Positions 6,025 to 10,202 of a DNA stretch of 10,202 nt are shown in pieces (position 1 is the first letter of the stretch; each line of letters starts with the position of its first letter). The notes under the pieces were generated by a model that saw only the letters and a program-made list of their open reading frames with translations, was not told where the DNA came from and did not search any database. The position numbers and the translations under genes are program-made. Source of the stretch: Baffinella frigidus (Eukaryota > Cryptophyceae > Cryptomonadales > Baffinellaceae); contig MU647014.1 of NCBI GenBank assembly GCA_026770585.1, positions 203,382 to 213,583 of the forward strand, in the 5' to 3' direction.

Positions 6025-7184
6025 TTACACGTTTTCCCCCTGTTCTCGGTAGTACAGGCGCAGCTTCTTGAGGAAGTACACAGGGATGAAGAGCTCCTTG
6101 GCACACGTCTTGTCGACAAGGTGGTTGTAGGTCTTGAGATCCTTGAGCGACACCGCGATGCGCGTCCCCGTCACGGGCGTCGTGTAGATGGGAGGGCTCT
6201 CCAGCGCCAGTGCCGTCTTTTTGGCCCGAGCATCCGAGCGCTTCCCCCCCGGCTGGTTCGAATTGAAGTTCTCCCCCCCCGGCTGGCTCGACTTGTCCAT
6301 CCCCTCCTTGATCTTGACCAGTTGCTCCGCCCTCCACTCAGGGTCTTCCCAGGTCTTGACCAGTTGCTCCGCCCTCCACTCAGGGTCTTCCCACTGCTCC
6401 GTCATCCTCTCGCTGATGCGCTGGCGCAACTCATCTGATATCCCGAAATCAGGGATTGAGCCCCACTCAGCGCCGACCTGTAGATCCCCAGGCCCTCTTT
6501 CCCCTCGGCGTAGAAGAACGTCCCGTCATGGGTCTTCCCCAGGACCACCTGGAGGAAGGTCCCCTCCGCCAGCTCCTCGCGGAACCCCAGGAGCCACGAG
6601 GGAAGTGCGTGCTTGGTGTTGCCCACAATGTCGATCGACGCGGCGTCCATCTGTGAAACATCGCATCCCCGAAGGTTGTCCCTGGAGTACAGATCGCCAA
6701 GGGACTGCGGCCCGTCCTTTCCGTAGATGAAACGCCACTTCATCGCCCTCCCCTTAGGGTCAAGGAGGCGGTTTCCGACGCGGCCGTCCGTGTTCCCATG
6801 CTCGTCCACTAGCAGTCCCATGCTCGTCCAGGGGGGCCACGTGGTGACAAAGACGCCGCCACACACGTCCCCCCTTCCCCGCCCCGTGTAGCCTCCCGAG
6901 CGCCCAGCGTTGAAGTTGAGCGCCCAAGCGTGCAGGTCCTTGTGAACGATGCCGAGCTTGGGTCCGTCCAGCGTGGCGTTCAGTTCGTCTAGCAGTGGCT
7001 GCACGCGCGACACCATGTCCGCGTCCATGTCGGCTGTCTCCTGCCTCCACCTGGCGTCCCCCGCTCCAGCGTCGAGCCCCCGCAACTCCCACGGAACAAC
7101 TGAAGGCTTGGCACCGTCTCCAGTCAGCACGCGCCGCACCGTGCCCCTTTGCGCCCACATCTTTTTCTCTAACTCATCCGCCAT
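6025..7184 (-). CDS. Hypothetical protein with duplicated W-D-P-E-R motif, two exons
   Basis: I do not recognise the protein. I start it at ATG 7182-7184 (MADELEKKMWAQ); an in-frame ATG at 7287-7289 would add 35 residues but lies in a 22-bp direct repeat. The frame runs to TACAG at 6478, then continues in another frame at 6412-6025. A GT-AG intron at 6477-6413 (65 nt, TACAG-GTCGGC to GCATCAG-CGAG) restores it and gives 364 residues; a 32-nt alternative (6466-6435) also works. After the junction come two tandem copies of WEDPEWRAEQLVK, from a 39-bp direct repeat (6313-6351 and 6355-6393). W-x-D-P-E-x-R modules resemble NUMOD-type repeats known next to homing-endonuclease domains and in algal and giant-virus proteins; this is a resemblance, not an assignment. 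The N-terminal part has no identified domain. TAA is at 6025-6027. It is divergent from the channel gene. Confidence 0.6.
6313..6393. repeat. 39-bp coding direct repeat
   Basis: CTTGACCAGTTGCTCCGCCC through GGGTCTTCCCA is present identically at 6313-6351 and 6355-6393, offset 42 bases. This preserves the frame and duplicates a 14-residue module in the minus-strand protein. Identity at all codon positions points to recent duplication or gene conversion. Confidence 0.9.
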
Positions 7185-7635
7185 CGCTGTGGATCTCTTC
7201 CCGCTCAGGGAGAGGCCGGTGGGGAGCTGTGATTTATGGAGATTCTGGATTTTCTTTCTTGTGAAAGGACAGGTTACGAGCCTCCTCATAAACAACAAGG
7301 ACAGGTTACGAGCCTCCTGATGACCCCAGTTTCCAGAAATAGGTCCTCAAAGAAAATGGGCGAAGGGGGATTTAAGTTGTTAAGTTGTCGCCTTGCGGAA
7401 CTTATTAACTGAACGGCTGGGGGCTTTCGTTTCGCCTCGCATCCTCAACGGCAGAGACGCTGCAGATCGCCCCGGGCTGGGCGGGCTGCTGTTGGTCGCG
7501 TGCACCGGAGGCGGGTGCACGGCTGGGTCGCTTGCTCGGAGAGGATGATCAACTGAAGGCCAGGGGTGCCTCGGGTGGTCCGCATTACGGGAGCAGGGAG
7601 GAGGGTGTGTGTGGAGACTGCCAACGGGGGTTTCG
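7185..7635. promoter_or_regulatory. Shared upstream region of two divergent genes
   Basis: About 450 bp separates the start of the minus-strand gene (7184) from the first in-frame ATG of the channel gene (7636), so both promoters should lie here. I see no clear TATA box. A 22-bp direct repeat (AAGGACAGGTTACGAGCCTC, then CT) lies at 7265-7286 and 7297-7318, in the probable leader of the minus-strand gene. It could be a paired factor-binding site or a simple duplication. Confidence 0.5.
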
Positions 7636-9092
7636 ATGCCGGGGTCGCCGATAGCTCATGAATCGTCGGGGAGGCCGCACCATGATAGGTCGCATAGTTC
7701 ACAGGACGGGTCCTCCCCTCAACAATCCTTCCGCGACCCGGCGGTGGACATGGAGGCAAACGACGATGTCGACTGGGCGCAGGTGCTACAGAGCCTACAG
7801 CGCGAGAAGAAGCGGGCGGTGGCGCGCATCGAGGAGCAATACGTGAATCGGTCGCTCTTCTGCCTCGAGTCCTCCTCCACGCTGCGCGAGTCGGTGATCA
7901 AGTTCGTCGAATGGCCCGTCTTCAACGGCGTCATCCTCCTCCTCATCGGGCTCAACTGCATCTTCCTCACCCTCGAACACCCCCTCTGCAAATGCACCAA
8001 CGACCCCGTGTGCACGGAGCAGGAGTACTACATCAGGATGCTGTCCATGGGGCTCGACTGCACCCTGTGGCCGACCGTCCTCCAAATCCTCAATGTCACA
8101 GAGTTGATGTTCACCGCCCTCTTCACCATGGAGATGGTCAGCCTGCCCGCATCGCCCCTCGCGCTCGATGTTGATCCCCGGGCGATGCAACCCGCCGCAG
8201 AGCCTTGCCCCCCGACCCCCAACTCCCTGAACCCAGGCCAAGCGAAATGCATTTGAAAGTGGGAAGCAACCGACAGAAACCACACGACCTGAAGAAAGAG
8301 TCGCGGTTCCGGCGGTTCCGACCCTGCATATACTGTGCAATATATATGCTATGCAATATACATGTATGCTGTTTAGTACCAGGAAAGCAGCGTAGGCAAT
8401 ACCGTAGTCTCAACTACACCGAGTTGAGGCCGCGACCTAAGAAACCCCTCTCACCATCACACCCTCAACGGCATGTGAAGCAGATCCCGCTGGCAATACG
8501 GTAGTCTTAACTGCAGCGGATTCAGGCCCATGAAACCCCTCACCATCTCACACCCTCGGCGTGTGACCACGCCAGGTCACGCGTCGAAATTTAATTTTAC
8601 AATTTAATTTTAAACATCATAGACGTATCCTCCCTAGGGCTAATAGCAGAATAATGACTTTAGCTTGGAGCCATTTAAAAACTTTGGCCTTTAGTAAAGA
8701 TTTCACGATTTTATCGCAGCTCGAATGTTTGAAGCCGATTCTGGGGCTGACGGCCAAATCTCGAGGATCTGCGCTTTCAGATTTGAAAAAGGACGAAAAT
8801 TAGGGGTGAAATTCGGCAGAATACACCGAACCTCCATTTATCACTTATTTGTTTGGTGCTGCTAGAGGTTATACACAGTTAATTATTATCAAGTTAATCA
8901 TCAGTTTAAAAAATGCCAAAAGTCGATTACCGCTGTACTAAGCTCGGGGAAGGCACACTCATTTAGTACCACGACACGAAACGTCGCGTTCTGAATTTCC
9001 CACTTATGATCTGGCGTGGTGCAGATCCTGAAAATCGTGGCTCGGGGGTTCATCCTTCACAAACATGCGTATCTGCGGGATAAGTGGAACTG
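7636..9092 (+). CDS. Voltage-gated cation channel, alpha subunit, N-terminal part (exons 7636-8136 and 9025-9092)
   Basis: Exon 1 encodes 167 residues from ATG 7636 (MPGSPIAHESS); an in-frame ATG at 7750 (MEANDDVDW) is an alternative. It ends at GAGATG before GT at 8137. Exon 2 starts after GTGCAG at 9024 and adds 22 residues plus two bases before GT at 9093. Both junctions keep frame. The joined protein has a hydrophilic N-terminus, the NRSLFCL entry (71-77), segment S1 (about 94-113), an S1-S2 loop with cysteines 118, 120, 126 and 142, S2 (about 151-170) with LFTMEM, then ILKIVARGFILHKHAYLRDK and WNW, the S2-S3 linker of domain I in voltage-gated calcium and sodium channels. Such channels are membrane proteins of about 2000 residues that pass Ca2+ or Na+ on depolarisation. 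Selectivity cannot be told, since no pore is present. S3 (usually WLDF after WN) is not found in the remaining 1.1 kb, so the gene is either continued beyond the window or truncated. Confidence 0.88.
8137..9024 (+). other. Intron 1 of the channel gene (888 nt), with internal duplication
   Basis: GT at 8137 and CAG at 9022-9024 flank exons whose peptides join exactly as the channel family requires (TMEM then ILKIVARGF). The intron holds a diverged tandem repeat: GGCAATACCGTAGTCTCAAC through CACCATCACACCCTC at about 8395-8470 and GGCAATACGGTAGTCTTAAC through CACACCCTC at 8492-8565. AT-rich DNA follows (8585-8900). The open frame that runs on into the intron to a stop at 8254-8256 is unlikely to be the real product, because it departs from the family at the splice site. 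Confidence 0.85.
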
Positions 9093-9407
9093 GTACCGCC
9101 TCTCTCCTCCCGCGCAAAAGAGTGCAGGAAAAACACGTCTGGGCCGGAATTGGATCCTTTTCTTCCGTTTGTTTTGGAATTGGTCACGTTATTTCCGGAT
9201 ATCCGGGCACGACGGCGACCCGTAGCCTTATGCGTGGTTAGACCCGCTCCCTCTGCCCCCTTAGACACTCAGTAGCTCTGCCTCACTAAAACTGGGCTCG
9301 CCATACCAGCATTTTATTTGCCCTTGTGTACTGGAGTTTCTGCTCTAAATGCGTTTTGTGGCCGAGTTGTAAGGCAGGCGGAACTAAGCTGCTTCTCTCT
9401 TCTTCGT
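9093..9407. other. Putative intron 2 start or truncated gene end
   Basis: GTACCGCC follows exon 2 and would be the donor of intron 2. Frames continuing from exon 2 (WYRLSPPAQKSAG) do not resemble a channel S3 segment. I find no S3-like exon in any frame up to 10202. No other gene is seen here. Confidence 0.6.
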
Positions 9408-9630
9408 CTTCTCGGAAGACTTCAGAATCTGTCCACATTTATGCTATCTGAAGCCTTGGACTTGACGCCTAAAATAGACATTTATGCTATCTGAAGCCTT
9501 GATTTTATGCCTAAAATAGACATTTATGCTATCTGAAGCCTCGACTTTACGCCTAAAATAGTATATCCGCCATTATCTTAATCCTTGAAAGCCTATGCTA
9601 GCGGCACAGATTCTGTCTTTTTCCGAAATT
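9408..9630. mobile_element. Inverted-repeat element with internal 42-bp minisatellite
   Basis: Terminal inverted repeats of about 25 bp: CTCGGAAGACTTCAGAATCT on the left (9411-9430) and TTCGGAAAAAGACAGAATCT on the reversed right arm (about 9608-9627), with a perfect 10-bp core CAGAATCTGT. Between them are three tandem copies of a 42-bp unit beginning ACATTTATGCTATCTGAAGC and ending CCTAAAATAG (9435-9477, 9478-9519, 9520-9561; the first has one extra base). It has no coding capacity. MITEs with internal minisatellites are known in eukaryotes, and this fits that form. It lies downstream of channel exon 2, in a putative intron. Confidence 0.7.
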
Positions 9631-9741
9631 AAATCCCGAGGCGAGTCTCACGCCTCTTGACATATCCCACGCTTCTGTGGTGCCACTCCTTGCTGGTTCT
9701 GATCCCTAAACCCCACACCCCAAACCCCAAGCCCCAAACTA
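9631..9741. other. Spacer leading into C-rich telomere-like repeats
   Basis: No gene is seen. From about 9704 the sequence becomes CCCTAAACCCCACACCCCAA-type degenerate C-rich repeat, and the family 1 element at 9742 sits inside it. Confidence 0.6.
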
Positions 9742-9859
9742 ATCTCCGCGAAGGGTTTAATTGATTGATGTTGGGCAACGAAATTTACTACACGGTTGGG
9801 TCATACTAGTAATAGCAACGCATTTGTGTAACACATTTCGTTAATACTTTTGCGGAGAT
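9742..9859. mobile_element. MITE-like hairpin element, family 1 copy C
   Basis: The left arm begins ATCTCCGCGAAGGGTTTAAT and ends CAACGAAATTTACTACAC. The reversed right arm begins ATCTCCGCAAAAGTATTAAC and continues GAAATGTGTTACACAAATGC; it lacks about 20 bases of the outer arm. The loop matches copy B in inverted orientation, so the two copies lie in opposite directions. The element is embedded in degenerate CCCTAAA-type repeat on both sides (CCCCAAACT before, CCCAACCCCAAAC after), so it appears to have inserted into telomere-like DNA. No clear target duplication. Confidence 0.8.
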
Positions 9860-10202
9860 GAACATCCCAACCCCAAACATTTAACCCTATCTCAACCCTA
9901 TCTCAACCCTATCTCAACCCTATTTAACACCCATCTAAACCCTCTAACCCTAAACCCTAAACTTCAAACCCTAAATCTTAAACCATCAACCCTAAACCCT
10001 AAACCCTAAACCCTAAACCCTAAACCCTAAACCCTAAACCCTACACCCTAAACCCTAAACCCTAAACCCTAAACCCTAAACCCCACCCAGGCTCGACTTT
10101 GTAGTAGTCATCACCTCCCTTCTCGCCGTCTCCCCAACCATCCCCGGTAAACCCTAAACCCTAAACCCTAAACCCTAAACCCTAAACCCTAAACCCTAAA
10201 CC
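9860..10202 (-). repeat. CCCTAAA telomere-like arrays
   Basis: C-rich strand on plus. First a degenerate part with the 11-bp variant CCCTATCTCAA repeated three times and a partial (about 9884-9925), then near-canonical CCCTAAA units at about 9944-10082, including one CCCTACA. A 66-bp non-telomeric insert (10083-10148, starting CCACCCAGGCTCGAC) follows, then a canonical array at 10149-10202 that runs off the window. The G-rich strand points to the left, so the array faces into the window and cannot be a right-hand chromosome end. The canonical units are much cleaner than the block at 4470-5117. Confidence 0.95.

Noticed and set aside
6402-6478. C-terminal end RSALSGAQSLISGYQ...SASARG of the upstream minus-strand frame as a real terminus
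   Set aside because: A better continuation in another frame (ERMTEQWEDPEWR) lies just downstream and can be joined by GT-AG splicing, although a frameshifted pseudogene cannot be ruled out.
8137-8256. C-terminal extension of the channel frame (VSLPASPLALDV...)
   Set aside because: The peptide leaves the channel family exactly at a GT donor, and the expected continuation is found after an AG acceptor at 9024.
9016-9225. Independent 69-codon ORF starting at 9016
   Set aside because: Its first part is exon 2 of the channel gene; the codons before 9025 are intron and those after 9092 do not match the family.
1-10202. A CRISPR array, phage or bacterial defence system
   Set aside because: The repeats are telomere-like, tandem or inverted, without unique spacers or associated genes, and the genes and introns are eukaryotic.

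Overview
The window looks like nuclear DNA of a eukaryotic microalga or related protist. It has plant-type telomere-like repeats (TTTAGGG and TGTAGGG variants), GT-AG introns, GC-rich coding islands in less GC-rich DNA, and the start of a four-domain-type voltage-gated cation channel gene. The species cannot be fixed from the sequence; a cryptophyte or similar alga is only a guess. I see no bacterial operon, CRISPR array or phage module.

Layout. Positions 1-128 are TGTAGGG repeats. 433-580 is a hairpin element (family 1). 833-2460 is a decayed, repeatedly duplicated minus-strand WD40-repeat gene, invaded by two further hairpin elements (1948-2116 and 2239-2392). A second family 1 copy lies at 2471-2608. 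A minus-strand gene of unknown function is at 2877-3737, with a piece of its 3' end present three times. 4287-4468 is a tandem duplication and 4470-5117 is a scrambled TTTAGGG block. 5121-5600 holds a tRNA-like sequence and a CT microsatellite. 5613-5994 holds two identical 148-bp hairpin repeats.

The right third carries the more convincing genes. A minus-strand two-exon gene of unknown function (6025-7184) and a plus-strand voltage-gated channel gene (exon 1 at 7636-8136, exon 2 at 9025-9092) are divergent and share a roughly 450-bp upstream region. The channel exons join in frame across an 888-nt GT-AG intron and encode the first two transmembrane segments and the following linker of domain I. 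No later exon was found in the window. Downstream of exon 2 lie an element with an internal 42-bp minisatellite (9408-9630), a third family 1 hairpin (9742-9859) and CCCTAAA arrays to the end.

The main message is a subtelomere-like landscape of short non-autonomous inverted-repeat elements (at least four structurally distinct kinds, plus one hairpin repeat) in duplicated gene relics. Because host segments are themselves duplicated, two insertions can be compared with an element-free copy inside the same window. The telomere-like arrays at both ends point inward, so they are not true chromosome ends as presented.
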